A stretch of DNA of 64,000 bases, taken from Shewanella abyssi (lineage in GTDB: Bacteria > Pseudomonadota > Gammaproteobacteria > Enterobacterales > Shewanellaceae). The notes beneath the pieces were generated by a model. That model was not told where the DNA came from, ran no database searches, and saw only the letters and a list, made by a program, of their open reading frames with translations. This document shows, piece by piece, positions 1-9,333 of this stretch. Position 1 is the first letter of the stretch, and each line of letters opens with the position of its first letter. Where the stretch lies: assembly GCF_023284025.1 (NCBI RefSeq), contig NZ_JAKIKR010000021.1, positions 1 through 64,000 on the forward strand, read 5' to 3'. A program made the position numbers and the translations under genes.

Positions 1-164
1 ACCAGTATTAGGTCGCTCACCTGTTGACCTTGTTCCATCAATCGATGTTGTGCGGCAACGGATTTTGTCTCGCTGATGCACTCACGCATTATCTGCTCAA
101 TAGCAGCATGCTCTTGTTGCCATAATGAATGAAAGCGCCCTTTCTCAAGTGGTTTTAGCTGCAT
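1..164 (-). CDS. Partial N-terminus of an unidentified protein, possibly cyclic-nucleotide-binding type
   Basis: An open frame runs off the left edge of the window. It starts at an ATG (reverse strand, 162-164) and reads about 54 residues beginning MQLKPLEKGRFHSL. The stretch ending in MEQGQQVSDLIL resembles the first strands of a Crp/Fnr-type cyclic-nucleotide-binding domain, where a 'G..ad.lyli' pattern is usual, but the visible part is too short to settle this. No good ribosome binding site precedes the ATG. The family is a guess; that the segment is coding is more likely than not. Confidence 0.45.
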   Translation of the reverse strand, partial: MQLKPLEKGRFHSLWQQEHAAIEQIMRECISETKSVAAQHRLMEQGQQVSDLIL

Positions 165-255
165 AATAGTGTCGGTTTTATTTACGTTAGGCGAAAGACA
201 TAAACATTATACCTCTTTTAAAGCCAATGCCTCAGCCCTCATAGTCTCCGTTAAC

Positions 256-1311
256 CTAAGGGCTCTTTTTTTGCCAGCTTAACGGCAAATTAACTTGCGA
301 CCATAGTGACTGGCATAACACCTCAGGTTGGCTCCAATCGCCCTTAAGTAACCAAGCGACGAGTGCATCTCCCACTTGAGGATAGTGAATAGCTTCCGGT
401 GTTGGTGACTTCAGCCATCGGCGCAGTGCATCAGGATCTAAACAGGTTTTCATGCACTCTGCAGCCCCGAGTAGCTCAAGAGCTGCCACATTAGATAGCT
501 GTTCAAACTGCCCTAGCAGCGGTTTAATCAGCAATTTTTTACCCAAGGTTAGCGCTTCACTGGCAAGCTCAAAACCTGCATTACCAATCACACCTCCACA
601 ACTTGCCATTGCCGCTTTAAAGCCATTGCGGTCAAAACCATGCCATTTAATATGCGCTGGCATCGGCTTAATTGGGTTCCCAGTGTGGTATACCAAAAAT
701 GTGTAATCCGTAAAAGGCGTCAGAAAATCGATAATGGCATCTGCTGACTCGAAAGGCAGATAAACCAAGACTTGATGGGCTAACTCTTTGTCAACTTTAT
801 CGACCTCAACAAATGGCGGTAAAATCGGGAAACCGAAGTGATGCCAGTGACAGCCTAACGCTATATCCACTGGGGCAAAATAGTTCAGTATGGTCTCGTT
901 AAACCAGCTGTCACCCACTTTAGGCACCGAAAAATTTAGCGCAGCTTGATGACTAATGCCAATGGATGGTACGCCTTGATTCTTAGCGGCCCAAGCGGAA
1001 ACGGGCTCGAAATCATTAAGCACTAGATCATAACCGCTTAAATCTAAGTTTTTGACATCTTTAAGGAAGCCAAACCAAGCGTTCATCTTAGCGGTTTGGG
1101 CTACATTCACCCGGCCATCTTTAGTTGCAAATGTCAGCCCTGATTGCACTCTGTACTGCCCAAAACACTGCATATCAAAAAACTGTTCAGCCAAACGCCC
1201 TGAAAAGAAAAAGTCGACATCGACGCCTTGCTTGTGCATCGCTTTAGCCATCACTCTAGCTCGGCTCAAATGACCGTTGCCAGTGCCTTGTACCCCATAG
1301 AGGATCTTCAA
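256..1311 (-). CDS. MJ1255/VC2487-family glycosyltransferase
   Basis: The 351-residue protein begins MKILYGVQGTGNGHLSRARV, the glycine-rich N-terminal loop of GT-B fold transferases. It also has a C-terminal nucleotide-sugar-binding-like stretch (GGVIGNAGFELASEAL, around residues 239-254) like that of MurG and UDP-glucuronosyltransferases. This is the pattern of the uncharacterised MJ1255 group; donor and acceptor are unknown. There is no signal peptide, so it should act on the cytoplasmic face of the membrane. It starts 9 bases after the PAP2 gene stops, so the two are probably co-transcribed, which suggests a lipid-linked sugar pathway. Family assignment is firm; the substrate is not inferable. 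Confidence 0.8.
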   Translation of the reverse strand: MKILYGVQGTGNGHLSRARVMAKAMHKQGVDVDFFFSGRLAEQFFDMQCFGQYRVQSGLTFATKDGRVNVAQTAKMNAWFGFLKDVKNLDLSGYDLVLNDFEPVSAWAAKNQGVPSIGISHQAALNFSVPKVGDSWFNETILNYFAPVDIALGCHWHHFGFPILPPFVEVDKVDKELAHQVLVYLPFESADAIIDFLTPFTDYTFLVYHTGNPIKPMPAHIKWHGFDRNGFKAAMASCGGVIGNAGFELASEALTLGKKLLIKPLLGQFEQLSNVAALELLGAAECMKTCLDPDALRRWLKSPTPEAIHYPQVGDALVAWLLKGDWSQPEVLCQSLWSQVNLPLSWQKKSP

Positions 1312-1320
1312 TGCTCTCTC

Positions 1321-1833
1321 CTAAATAATGTGCTGACTAAGTACAACAGACGCAACACCTAATAATGCTCCTGCGATAATATCCAGTGGGTAGTGAACCC
1401 CAAGAATAACCCGCGAGAGACCGATGCTTACCGCCCAAAAGGCGGCAATATAAAATAGAGCTGGATAGGTAAAGTAGATGCTAGTTGCCATCACAAATGC
1501 AGCGGCGGTGTGACCCGAGGGCAAGCTAAATTTGTCGGCAGGTTCAAAGCGGGCAACCCCATCAGCAAGTGCATGACAAGGTCGTTGTCGACGGATGATA
1601 TTTTTAAGTAGCACATAGAGCGGTAACTCAACCAGATAAGCCGCTAATAGCATATTGAGTAGTGACTCGCCGTGACTATCTAGCAGTATAAACAGCACTG
1701 CCATATACAAATAAACGGGTCCGTTTCCAGAGGCCGATATTGACAAAGCCAAAGGTTGCAAACCGTGCTCTTGCCCCTGCTTAACCACAAATCGATAACA
1801 GCTCTGATCTAGTTTTGATATTGAGGTGATCAT
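1321..1833 (-). CDS. PAP2-family membrane phosphatase
   Basis: A 170-residue polytopic membrane protein carrying the three PAP2 signature blocks in order: KNIIRRQRP (K-x6-RP), PSGH, and SRVILGVHYPLD (SR-x5-H-x3-D). These residues form the phosphatase active site of lipid phosphatases such as PgpB and undecaprenyl pyrophosphatase relatives. Its length is normal for a single-domain bacterial member. It is the first gene of a two-gene unit with the glycosyltransferase, which would fit dephosphorylation of a polyprenyl or lipid phosphate in envelope synthesis. The lipid substrate is not determined. Confidence 0.85.
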   Translation of the reverse strand: MITSISKLDQSCYRFVVKQGQEHGLQPLALSISASGNGPVYLYMAVLFILLDSHGESLLNMLLAAYLVELPLYVLLKNIIRRQRPCHALADGVARFEPADKFSLPSGHTAAAFVMATSIYFTYPALFYIAAFWAVSIGLSRVILGVHYPLDIIAGALLGVASVVLSQHII

Positions 1834-2027
1834 TGCAAACTCCCAATGTGTTATTGGTTAGCAAGCTATGAAAAATCCATGACGAGAACGTGACAACGAG
1901 CCTAAAGTTTTATGACACAAAGAAAATAACAGGGAGAGGCAAACAAAGAAAAGGGAAGATTATCGAGTTAGAGTCAATATACTAGCCCAATCATCGGTTG
2001 ATAATCAGGCTAGAGCATACCTGCAGC

Positions 2028-2279
2028 TTAGTCGGCAGCAAGCTCAACATTATTGCGGTTACGGTAGATCTTTTGCAGGTGGTATATATTGATACACGCA
2101 ACAAAAGCATTCATGCCTGCAACAGGCCATGCTTCGATTGATGCACCGTAAATAACGAACAGTGAACAACCGGTAAAGTTCAAACATCTCAACCAGGTAA
2201 TGTCTTTCATCATTAGCGAAATTGCGACCATAACTGAGGCGGCATAACCGATGATTTCAATAGTATTAATAGCTTCCAT
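2028..2279 (-). CDS. Small three-helix membrane protein, YgjV/SemiSWEET-like
   Basis: An 83-residue protein with three hydrophobic segments and the pattern IGYAAS...LRCLNFTG...IYG...AGMNAF. This recalls the repeat unit of YgjV-type inner-membrane proteins and of SemiSWEET-like three-helix proteins. YgjV itself is about twice as long, so this would be a half-length form. No function can be assigned. The start ATG (2277-2279) follows an AAAAGG Shine-Dalgarno sequence that could be sequestered by a GC-rich upstream segment (see the leader entry). Confidence 0.6.
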   Translation of the reverse strand: MEAINTIEIIGYAASVMVAISLMMKDITWLRCLNFTGCSLFVIYGASIEAWPVAGMNAFVACINIYHLQKIYRNRNNVELAAD

Positions 2280-2616
2280 AAGGCACCTTTTAGGCCCTCT
2301 GCCTTCCCTAAGCTAACTGGGGGATCCGTGCCCCTAAAGCGACTCAAAAATTAAGTTAAGTTAATATTTCTACGCTCATGCTAACAAAAACAATCCATAT
2401 TAGTAATAAAAAAACGTTATATAATGACCTGTGTCATACTTTTGCTGGATTAGTAATCAAGATGTAGAAATATTACCACAACACGACTATACGGTGCCTT
2501 TATCAGCAATTGCGTGATTGATAACACTTTTCTTTTCAAGAATCCCTTATATACTGGGGTAAATAACTAATTTGCTCAAATTACTGAGCTACGCCTATTT
2601 AATCAGGAGCGCTCCT
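2280..2616. promoter_or_regulatory. Intergenic leader region between the small membrane protein gene and rraA
   Basis: 337 bases without a gene. On the minus strand, next to the membrane protein start, a GC-rich block stands out from AT-rich surroundings. GGGG at 2319-2323 (plus strand) can pair with CCCC at 2331-2334. Alternatively GTGCC at 2328-2332 can pair with GGCAC at 2282-2286, which lies between the Shine-Dalgarno and the ATG. The two pairings share bases and are mutually exclusive. The rest (about 2345-2600) is AT-rich and should hold the divergent promoters; no strong -35/-10 pair is called. Confidence 0.35.
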
Positions 2617-3102
2617 ATGGAATACAACACCTCGGCACTTTGTGACACTTATATCGATGTAGTTGATGTTGTCGAACCCATGTTCAGTAATTTCGGCGGT
2701 TGTAACTCTTTCGGTGGCTCAATTAGCACCATCAAATGTTTCGAAGATAATGGCCTCATCATTGAGGCTCTCCAGGAAGATGGCGAAGGCAAAGTATTGC
2801 TGGTAGACGGTGGTGGTTCACTGCGTCGCGGCCTACTCGATTCGACGATTGCCCAAGTAGCAGTGGACAACAATTGGGAAGGGATCATCATCTATGGTTC
2901 AGTTCGTGATGTTGATGCTTTAGAAGATCTAGACATTGGTGTGCAAGCATTAGCTTCCATCCCTGTTGGCGCCGATAGCAACTCCGTTGGTGAACTTGAA
3001 GTTCCGGTCAATTTCGGTGGCGTAACCTTCCTACCCGGCGACCATGTTTATGCCGATAATACCGGCATGATTTTATCGCCTGAACCGCTCGATATTGATT
3101 AA
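2617..3102 (+). CDS. rraA: Regulator of ribonuclease E activity A
   Basis: A 161-residue protein that follows E. coli RraA closely along its length: M(E/K)Y(N/D)TS.LCD at the start, NFGG..SFGG, FEDNGL, VDGGGS.RR, IYG.VR.VD.LE.LDIG.QA and FGGVTF..GDH.YADNTG near the end. RraA binds RNase E and inhibits its endonuclease activity in the cytoplasm, altering the composition of the degradosome. The ATG at 2617 is preferred over an in-frame TTG 45 bases upstream because AGGAG sits at 2605-2609 and the family begins here. A terminator follows. Confidence 0.95.
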   Translation: MEYNTSALCDTYIDVVDVVEPMFSNFGGCNSFGGSISTIKCFEDNGLIIEALQEDGEGKVLLVDGGGSLRRGLLDSTIAQVAVDNNWEGIIIYGSVRDVDALEDLDIGVQALASIPVGADSNSVGELEVPVNFGGVTFLPGDHVYADNTGMILSPEPLDID

Positions 3103-3112
3103 TTAGCACCTA

Positions 3113-3176
3113 ACAATCAAATTTCGATTTGATTGTGCCAGCTAAGCCGAAGCCAGCCAGAAGCGCTGGCTTTTTT
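3113..3176 (+). terminator. Tandem hairpins after rraA, second one a rho-independent terminator
   Basis: The first hairpin is a perfect 10-bp stem (3113-3122 with 3127-3136) closed by a TTCG tetraloop and has no T tract. The second, AGCCAGC (3151-3157) with GCTGGCT (3165-3171), runs straight into TTTTTT and is the terminator. The first could be a 3'-end stability element. Confidence 0.85.
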
Positions 3177-3315
3177 ATGGCCGATGGTTTAATCAAAATT
3201 TACAATATAAGCTCTTTCTTACGCCTCTATAAATCGATCGCTTATTTAATTTGATTGGTATATCTCCAAAGGCTTACACTGTCGCTAATGAGTATTTAAA
3301 TATAAGAATAACTAA

Positions 3316-4353
3316 ATGATGCAGTACCTCAGCCCTTTCACTACCACTAAGCTTGAGAGCCTCCTCGCCACTCGAACAGGTGAAACAAAACTCGGACAAC
3401 GAGTACAGCTCCCAACAGCAACAGATGATCTGCCGACAATACTTGCCCAAGCTAAAGCCAGCAATGTTCGCTTTGCAATTATCGGTATTGGTGAAGATAT
3501 CGGTCCCCGTGCAAATTTGGGCCGCGGCGGTTCTACTGATGCTTTCGACAGCGCGATGAAACAGTTCCTCAACTTTCAATCCAACCGTTTTTTAAGTGGC
3601 GAGCAATGTTTAGTCCTAGGCCAAATAGCAACGGCTGACTTACAACTGCCAAACAACAGCAGCGCGGAGCAACTACGTCACAATGTAGAGCAGTTAGATT
3701 TAAGAGTGATTGAGGTGTTATCTAGCGTAATGCAGGCGGGGTTAGAACCGATTGTCATTGGCGGGGGGCATAACAATGCCTACGGTTTGCTTATGGCCGC
3801 TAAAGCCAGCCATAAACGCCCTATCGCAGCGGTTAATCTTGACCCTCATTCTGATTTCAGGCCAAAAGAGGGGCGCCACAGTGGTAATGGCTTTAGTTAC
3901 GCAGCAGCTTCTGGCGCACTCGGTGCTTACCATGTGCTTGGCTTACATGAGCTTAAAAATAGCGAAGCGACATTAGCGCAACTCAAGGCATTTGGTGGCC
4001 ACTGGCATACTTTCCAGCAAATTTGGGTGCGCCGAGAGTTGAGCTTAGAAACCGCATTAAAATCAATTGTTCAAGAGCTCAATAACAGCTCACTTCCTGT
4101 CGCAGTAGAACTCGATTTAGATGCCATCACCAATATGCCAACGAGTGCTTCAACCGCAGCCGGAGTCCCCTTGCTCGATGCATTACACTACGTTAGTTAC
4201 GTGGCTAAACATTGCCCCTGTGCCTATTTACATCTAGCTGAGGCAGCTCCTAGTTGTCATGTTGCCGGTATCGATGCTGGTTACCGTGAAACAGGACAAA
4301 GTATTGCCGAATTGATCTATAGCTATATCAACGGACGCATTAATGCACTGTAG
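3316..4353 (+). CDS. Arginase/formimidoylglutamase-family hydrolase
   Basis: A 345-residue protein with the metal-binding pattern of the ureohydrolase superfamily: GGGHNNAYG (first histidine), NLDPHSDF (D-x-H-x-D) and VELDLDAI (D-x-D), which together bind two Mn ions. The N-terminal 'GIGEDIGPRANLGRGG' block and overall length resemble HutG-type formimidoylglutamases, which release formamide from N-formimidoyl-glutamate, more than arginase or agmatinase. No other histidine-utilisation gene is nearby; it stands alone before ubiE. The start ATG ATG at 3316/3319 is ambiguous by one codon. Family is firm, substrate inferred. Confidence 0.8.
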   Translation: MMQYLSPFTTTKLESLLATRTGETKLGQRVQLPTATDDLPTILAQAKASNVRFAIIGIGEDIGPRANLGRGGSTDAFDSAMKQFLNFQSNRFLSGEQCLVLGQIATADLQLPNNSSAEQLRHNVEQLDLRVIEVLSSVMQAGLEPIVIGGGHNNAYGLLMAAKASHKRPIAAVNLDPHSDFRPKEGRHSGNGFSYAAASGALGAYHVLGLHELKNSEATLAQLKAFGGHWHTFQQIWVRRELSLETALKSIVQELNNSSLPVAVELDLDAITNMPTSASTAAGVPLLDALHYVSYVAKHCPCAYLHLAEAAPSCHVAGIDAGYRETGQSIAELIYSYINGRINAL

Positions 4354-4564
4354 CAAATACAGTAATAATAACGATTCAACATTGGCGAGTATTATGGTGT
4401 AATGCGCAGTCAATTTTGCGAAACCCTGTGTCATCGCTCATTTTTACAATGTCCGGCGGCTGATAAATAACATACATCACATAGTGATAGATGAAAGATT
4501 CAGCAATCTGGCTCGATGGCTTACAATCGTGATAATTCAACTGTTAACGTATAGGAATAGATAG

Positions 4565-5320
4565 ATGTCAGAGGACACTCCAAAGAACACTCACTTCGGT
4601 TACAAAACGGTTGAAGCTGAGCAAAAGGCCGATATGGTCGCTGGCGTATTCCATTCTGTTGCCGCTAAATATGACATCATGAATGACGTCATGTCTTTCG
4701 GTATCCACCGTATGTGGAAACGTTTTACTATCGAAAGTGCCGGTGCACGTCCAGGCATGAAAGTTCTTGATTTAGCCGGTGGTACCGGCGATTTAACCGC
4801 TAAGTTTTCTCACCTTGTCGGTGAAAAAGGCCAAGTCACTTTAGCCGATATTAATGACTCTATGCTAAAGGTCGGTCGTGAAAAATTAAGAAATAAAGGC
4901 ATTGTTGGCAATGTGAACTATGTGCAGGCTAACGCTGAAGCACTGCCGTTTCCTGACAATCATTTCGATATTATTACCATCGCCTTTGGTCTACGTAATG
5001 TCACCGATAAAGATGCTGCTATTGCTTCAATGCTGAGAGTATTAAAGCCAGGCGGAAAATTATTAGTGCTTGAGTTTTCTAAGCCTAAGCACGATATTAT
5101 GCGCAAGATATATGACTTGTATAGCTTTAAAGTGATGCCTAAAATGGGCGCGTTAATCACTCAAGACGCTGAAAGCTACGCCTATCTTGCAGAATCTATC
5201 CGCATGCATCCAGATCAAGAGACCTTGAAGCAGATGATGGAAGATGCAGGTTTTGAGCAGGTGAACTATACCAATATGACTGACGGTATTGTAGCCTTGC
5301 ATAAAGGTTACAAATTCTGA
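4565..5320 (+). CDS. ubiE: Ubiquinone/menaquinone biosynthesis C-methyltransferase UbiE
   Basis: A 251-residue class I SAM methyltransferase. The conserved UbiE N-terminus ([37 protein letters not shown]), SAM motif I ([12 protein letters not shown]) and the C-terminal 'VALHKGYKF' ending are all present. It methylates both demethylmenaquinone and the ubiquinone precursor, which suits an organism expected to use both quinones. It opens the ubiE-ubiJ-ubiB-tatABC block, in the order known from E. coli, with an 11-base gap to ubiJ. Confidence 0.97.
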   Translation: MSEDTPKNTHFGYKTVEAEQKADMVAGVFHSVAAKYDIMNDVMSFGIHRMWKRFTIESAGARPGMKVLDLAGGTGDLTAKFSHLVGEKGQVTLADINDSMLKVGREKLRNKGIVGNVNYVQANAEALPFPDNHFDIITIAFGLRNVTDKDAAIASMLRVLKPGGKLLVLEFSKPKHDIMRKIYDLYSFKVMPKMGALITQDAESYAYLAESIRMHPDQETLKQMMEDAGFEQVNYTNMTDGIVALHKGYKF

Positions 5321-5331
5321 TTGGACTCACT

Positions 5332-5955
5332 ATGTCTCGTGACATGTCACTGCTTACATGTGCGGCGATTGAAGTTGGCTTAAACAAGCTAATCGCCCAG
5401 TCGCCTGAAGACTACGCGACCTTGCGCAGTCTGCATGGCAAAGTGCTATGCATTCAACTGACGCAGCTGAGTTGGCCGCTTTATCTCTTGTTTGCCAAAG
5501 AGATCCAAGTTTTCAGCCAATATGAAGGCGATGTCAGTACCAAGGTTAATGCCGATATCACCACGTTATATCAACTCACTGAAGGTGCCAACCTCACTGA
5601 GTTGATCAAACAAGATAAGCTTAGCATCGAAGGTGACCTCAGTTTATTACAAACATTTAGCCACTATCTGCAAGGTGTTGAATTCGACTTTGCCGAGCCA
5701 CTATCTCGTTATATAGGTGACGCTCCAACTCACTTTGTCAGCCAAGGTGTTAAGCGAGCTAAACAAAATATCAGCCAAATGTTGCTAAAAACACGCTCCC
5801 ACCTAAGTCAATTAACGACCGAAGAGTATCGGCTTGCACCGCATAAACTCGAATATATTCACTTAAGTGATACTATCGAAGATATCGCGGTCGAGGTCGA
5901 CGCCTTAGAAACACGGATTGAGCAACTACTTAATAGGGCAAGAGTTAAACCATGA
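5332..5955 (+). CDS. ubiJ: Ubiquinone biosynthesis accessory factor UbiJ
   Basis: A 207-residue protein between ubiE and ubiB, the syntenic position of E. coli ubiJ (formerly yigP). The N-terminal half has the weakly conserved SCP2 sterol-carrier fold pattern; the last about 45 residues are heptad-rich ([21 protein letters not shown]), a likely coiled coil. UbiJ works with UbiK as a lipid-binding assembly factor for the soluble Ubi complex. Its stop overlaps the ubiB start as ATGA. Another ATG four codons in (5344) is possible. The call relies mainly on position, length and fold pattern. Confidence 0.88.
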   Translation: MSRDMSLLTCAAIEVGLNKLIAQSPEDYATLRSLHGKVLCIQLTQLSWPLYLLFAKEIQVFSQYEGDVSTKVNADITTLYQLTEGANLTELIKQDKLSIEGDLSLLQTFSHYLQGVEFDFAEPLSRYIGDAPTHFVSQGVKRAKQNISQMLLKTRSHLSQLTTEEYRLAPHKLEYIHLSDTIEDIAVEVDALETRIEQLLNRARVKP

Positions 5956-7601
5956 CAGTAAAAAGTATCAGGCGCGCTTATCAAGTCATCCGCACCGCAT
6001 TGCATTATGGATTAGATGATTTACTCCCCTCAAAGGTAACGCCTTGGTACTTTAAGCTATTAAGAACTTGCTTCTTCTGGCTCAGAAACCAACACAAAGA
6101 CAAAGTCGGTGGCGAACGCTTGAAGCTAGCGATGCAAGAGCTTGGGCCTGTCTATATTAAGTTTGGCCAAATGCTCTCAACTCGCCGCGACTTGCTTAGC
6201 GACGAATGGGCCGAAGAGCTGGCGATGTTGCAAGACCGAGTGCCCCCGTTTGATTCTGCCATTGCTCGCGCCTCCATTGAATTAGAACTTAATGCCTCCA
6301 TCGAAGATTACTTCGATGACTTCGATGATATTCCTCTCGCATCAGCCTCTATCTCACAAGTGCATACTGCAACGCTTAAGTCTAACGGCGCTAAAGTCGT
6401 ATTAAAGGTACTGCGCCCAGATGTAGAACAAAAAGTGCACGCCGACATTCAGCTAATGTCACAAGCCGCTGGCTTTTTAGAGTTTCTGCTCGGGGCCAAC
6501 AATCGTCTCCGCCCAGCCGAAGTCATCGAGGATTACCGCACCACCATCGAGGGTGAGCTCAACTTAAAACTTGAAGCCCTGAACGCCATTAAGTTACGTA
6601 ATAACTTCTTGGATTCAGATTCACTTTACATCCCTTTTATGTATGAAGAGCTCTGTTTTACTCGCCTGATAGTGATGGAACGCATTAACGGCATACCAGT
6701 ATCAGATAAAGCCGCGCTTGAAGCCCAAGGCACCAATTTCAAGTTACTGGCTGAACGCGGTGTAGAACTGTTTTTCACTCAGGTTTTTCGCGATAATTTT
6801 TTCCATGCAGATATGCATCCAGGTAACATTTTTGTCAGCCGCGAACATCCAAACGACCCTTTTTATATCGGCTTAGATTGCGGCATTATGGGCACCCTGA
6901 CCGATGAAGATAAACGCTATTTGGCTGAGAATTTCCTCGCCTTCTTCAATCGTGATTATCGCCGTATCGCTCAGCTTTATATTGAATCAGGTTGGGTGTC
7001 AGCCGATACCGATATCGCTGCATTTGAACAAGCCGTTAAAGTGGTTTGTGAGCCGATGTTTAATAAACCATTGGATGAAATTTCATTTGGTCACGTTTTA
7101 CTTGAGCTATTTCGAACCGCACGTCGCTTCGACATGGTGGTGCAGCCGCAACTGGTATTGTTGGAGAAGACCTTACTCTATATTGAAGGTTTAGGACGTC
7201 AGCTATATCCACAGCTGGATTTGTGGAAAACAGCAAAACCTTTCCTGGAAGGCTGGATGGCGGAGCAAGTTGGCCCTAAAGCCATGGTTGGAAAAATTAA
7301 GCAACAGCTGCCTTACTGGGCAGAGCAACTGCCCGAACTGCCTGAACTCATTTACGACAATTTGAAAATGGGGCGTAACCTAGCAAAGACCCACAACAAA
7401 TTACTCGATCGGTATCTAAAACAGCAGCAAAAAGCCCATAAAAGTAACTATCTTTTGATCACATCCGCTATTTTAGTGATCTGTGGCACTATTTTGTTAA
7501 ATCAAGACGCTACACTATGGGCTTCTTACGGCAGTATCGGCGTAGGCGCCACATTGTGGCTGCTCGGATGGCGATCTAAGCCAAAGAACCTAAAACTTTA
7601 G
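5952..7601 (+). CDS. ubiB: UbiB, ABC1/ADCK-family atypical kinase for ubiquinone synthesis
   Basis: A 549-residue protein with the ADCK hallmarks: the KxGQ motif in [15 protein letters not shown], the alanine-rich loop in place of the P-loop ([12 protein letters not shown]), the catalytic [10 protein letters not shown] loop, and DCG in place of DFG (GLDCGIMG). Two hydrophobic helices near residues 497-545 anchor it in the inner membrane. UbiB is needed for ubiquinone synthesis and is thought to act as an ATPase that extracts lipid intermediates. The 4-base ATGA overlap with ubiJ implies coupled translation. Confidence 0.96.
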   Translation: MTVKSIRRAYQVIRTALHYGLDDLLPSKVTPWYFKLLRTCFFWLRNQHKDKVGGERLKLAMQELGPVYIKFGQMLSTRRDLLSDEWAEELAMLQDRVPPFDSAIARASIELELNASIEDYFDDFDDIPLASASISQVHTATLKSNGAKVVLKVLRPDVEQKVHADIQLMSQAAGFLEFLLGANNRLRPAEVIEDYRTTIEGELNLKLEALNAIKLRNNFLDSDSLYIPFMYEELCFTRLIVMERINGIPVSDKAALEAQGTNFKLLAERGVELFFTQVFRDNFFHADMHPGNIFVSREHPNDPFYIGLDCGIMGTLTDEDKRYLAENFLAFFNRDYRRIAQLYIESGWVSADTDIAAFEQAVKVVCEPMFNKPLDEISFGHVLLELFRTARRFDMVVQPQLVLLEKTLLYIEGLGRQLYPQLDLWKTAKPFLEGWMAEQVGPKAMVGKIKQQLPYWAEQLPELPELIYDNLKMGRNLAKTHNKLLDRYLKQQQKAHKSNYLLITSAILVICGTILLNQDATLWASYGSIGVGATLWLLGWRSKPKNLKL

Positions 7602-7662
7602 CTAGACCTAAATAACCAAAGGTTCATAATAGAACCAGTATCTAAATTGAGAGGATTCGTAC

Positions 7663-7902
7663 ATGGGTGGCATTAGCATTTGGCAACTTCTTATTGTTGC
7701 ATTGATTGTCGTATTATTGTTTGGAACGAAAAAATTACGCTCTTTAGGCGGCGATTTAGGCGGTGCAGTTAAAGGCTTCAAAAACGCCATGTCTTCTGAA
7801 GAAGAGAAGAAAGCGCTAGAAGACAGTGCAGCTGAAAAAACAGTTGATGGCACTGAGACAGCCGAAAAAAAGGCTGAATCTAAGGACAAAGAACAGGCGT
7901 AA
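7663..7902 (+). CDS. tatA: Sec-independent protein translocase subunit TatA
   Basis: 79 residues: a short periplasmic N-terminus, one membrane helix ([18 protein letters not shown]), the [14 protein letters not shown] hinge with its invariant FG pair, then an amphipathic helix and a charged lysine/glutamate-rich tail. This is the standard TatA layout; TatA oligomers form the passage for folded twin-arginine substrates. It lies 61 bases after ubiB and 6 bases before tatB, so tatABC appears co-transcribed. A GAGAGGATTCG stretch supplies the ribosome binding site. Confidence 0.96.
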   Translation: MGGISIWQLLIVALIVVLLFGTKKLRSLGGDLGGAVKGFKNAMSSEEEKKALEDSAAEKTVDGTETAEKKAESKDKEQA

Positions 7903-7908
7903 TCAACT

Positions 7909-8304
7909 ATGTTCGACGGTATCGGCTTTTTGGAGTTGCTGTTGATTGGAGTCTTGGGGCTAGTCGTACTAGGTCCTGAAAGACTTCCTGTCGCCGTGCG
8001 CTCAATCACAGGCTGGATCCGCGCCATGAAAAAGATGGCCAACTCAGTTAAAGACGAATTGGAGCAAGAGCTTAAAATCGAGCAATTGCATACTGATTTG
8101 AAAAAAGCAGAAAGCCAAGGCTTAAAAAACCTTGCGCCTGAGTTACAGGATTCAATCGATCAACTAAAACAAGCAGCGCAATCTGTTAATCGTCCTTATC
8201 AAGTAGAAGACGTTCCTGCGGCAACTGAAACTCCAGCCAAAGACACCCCTACTGCTAAGACGTCTACAACAGAAAATGCTAAGTCAGACAAACCTAACGG
8301 GTAG
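7909..8304 (+). CDS. tatB: Sec-independent protein translocase subunit TatB
   Basis: 131 residues beginning [27 protein letters not shown]. The single helix ending in the invariant LGPERLP motif separates TatB from TatA. A long amphipathic helix and a proline/threonine-rich tail follow. TatB joins TatC in the receptor that binds twin-arginine signal peptides. It sits between tatA and tatC with gaps of 6 and 3 bases. Confidence 0.96.
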   Translation: MFDGIGFLELLLIGVLGLVVLGPERLPVAVRSITGWIRAMKKMANSVKDELEQELKIEQLHTDLKKAESQGLKNLAPELQDSIDQLKQAAQSVNRPYQVEDVPAATETPAKDTPTAKTSTTENAKSDKPNG

Positions 8305-8307
8305 TCC

Positions 8308-9054
8308 ATGTCACAACAACAGCCATTAATAAGTCACTTGCTTGAGCTGCGCAATAAGCTGCTTCGAGCAATAGGTAGTGTTCTCTTGGTGTTTATCTGT
8401 TTGGTCTATTGGGCCAATGATATATACCATTATATGGCCATACCATTGATGCAAGCGCTGCCCGAATCGAGCAGCATGATTGCAACAGATGTCGCCGCAC
8501 CCTTTTTTGCGCCATTTAAACTGACCTTAGTGCTGTCGTTTTTTATTGCCATCCCTTATGTTCTGTTTCAAATATGGTCATTTGTAGCCCCCGGGCTGTA
8601 TAAGCACGAAAAACGCCTGATGATGCCCTTGCTTGCCAGTAGCACATTGCTGTTCTACCTCGGTATTGCATTTGCTTATTATGTGGTATTTCCAGTGGTG
8701 TTTGGCTTTTTCACCAGTGTGGCACCTGAAGGTGTGGAAGTCGCGACCGATATCAGTAGTTATTTGAGCTTTATTCTCAAACTATTTTTTGCGTTTGGCT
8801 TAGCGTTTGAAATACCTGTGGCAGTGGTTCTTTTATGCTGGGCGGGTGTTACCACACCTGAAGAGCTAAAAAAGAAGCGTCCATATATCGTGGTTGGCGC
8901 CTTTATTGTAGGGATGTTCTTAACACCTCCCGACATTATTTCGCAGACCATGCTCGCGATCCCAATGCTCATCTTGTTTGAAGGTGGACTCATCGCAGCA
9001 CGCTTCTACAGTAAAGCTGATGATGATGAAGATGAAGAGAGTGAGCAGAAGTAG
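8308..9054 (+). CDS. tatC: Sec-independent protein translocase subunit TatC
   Basis: 248 residues, six predicted membrane helices, with the family N-terminus ([16 protein letters not shown]), the F.APGLY..EK block and the TPPDIISQ...PM.ILFE segment near the C-terminus. TatC recognises the twin-arginine motif and scaffolds TatB and TatA. The acidic C-terminal tail ([11 protein letters not shown]) lies in the cytoplasm. A terminator follows within 30 bases, closing the operon. Confidence 0.97.
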   Translation: MSQQQPLISHLLELRNKLLRAIGSVLLVFICLVYWANDIYHYMAIPLMQALPESSSMIATDVAAPFFAPFKLTLVLSFFIAIPYVLFQIWSFVAPGLYKHEKRLMMPLLASSTLLFYLGIAFAYYVVFPVVFGFFTSVAPEGVEVATDISSYLSFILKLFFAFGLAFEIPVAVVLLCWAGVTTPEELKKKRPYIVVGAFIVGMFLTPPDIISQTMLAIPMLILFEGGLIAARFYSKADDDEDEESEQK

Positions 9055-9078
9055 CTAAGTAATTTTTGAAGCATACAA

Positions 9079-9118
9079 AAGGTATTGCCATTCAGTTGAT
9101 GAAGGCAGTACCTTTTTT
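9079..9118 (+). terminator. Rho-independent terminator after tatC
   Basis: AAGGTATTGCC (9079-9089) pairs with GGCAGTACCTT (9104-9114), one G-T wobble, followed by a run of T (9113-9118). Confidence 0.85.
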
Positions 9119-9333
9119 GTTTTTGGCTTAAATTCTCAACCTAGCCAGTAATACCAATGCCCAACATTATCACTCGTGACACACCATGTATTTCACCGCA
9201 AAAGCCATAGGCATTAGAATTTTTACACTTCTTAATCCCGTTAACAGCAAAACCCTGTATTGATTACATGTATGATGGAATTGATATAAAATCATGCAAT
9301 AGCCTGCTTTCTAAAAATAAAAGGAAATTTTTG

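Noticed and set aside
2319..2334. Guanidine-II (mini-ykkC) riboswitch because of an ACGG-containing loop on the minus strand
   Set aside because: That motif needs two adjacent hairpins with ACGR loops; only one is visible and its stem does not close properly.
4476..4488. ATCAC-ATA-GTGAT dyad upstream of ubiE as a CRP site
   Set aside because: Arms are in the opposite orientation to the CRP consensus and the spacer is 3 bases, not 6.
7608..8042. 144-codon frame antisense to tatA/tatB
   Set aside because: It is the shadow of two well-supported genes and has no recognisable domain.
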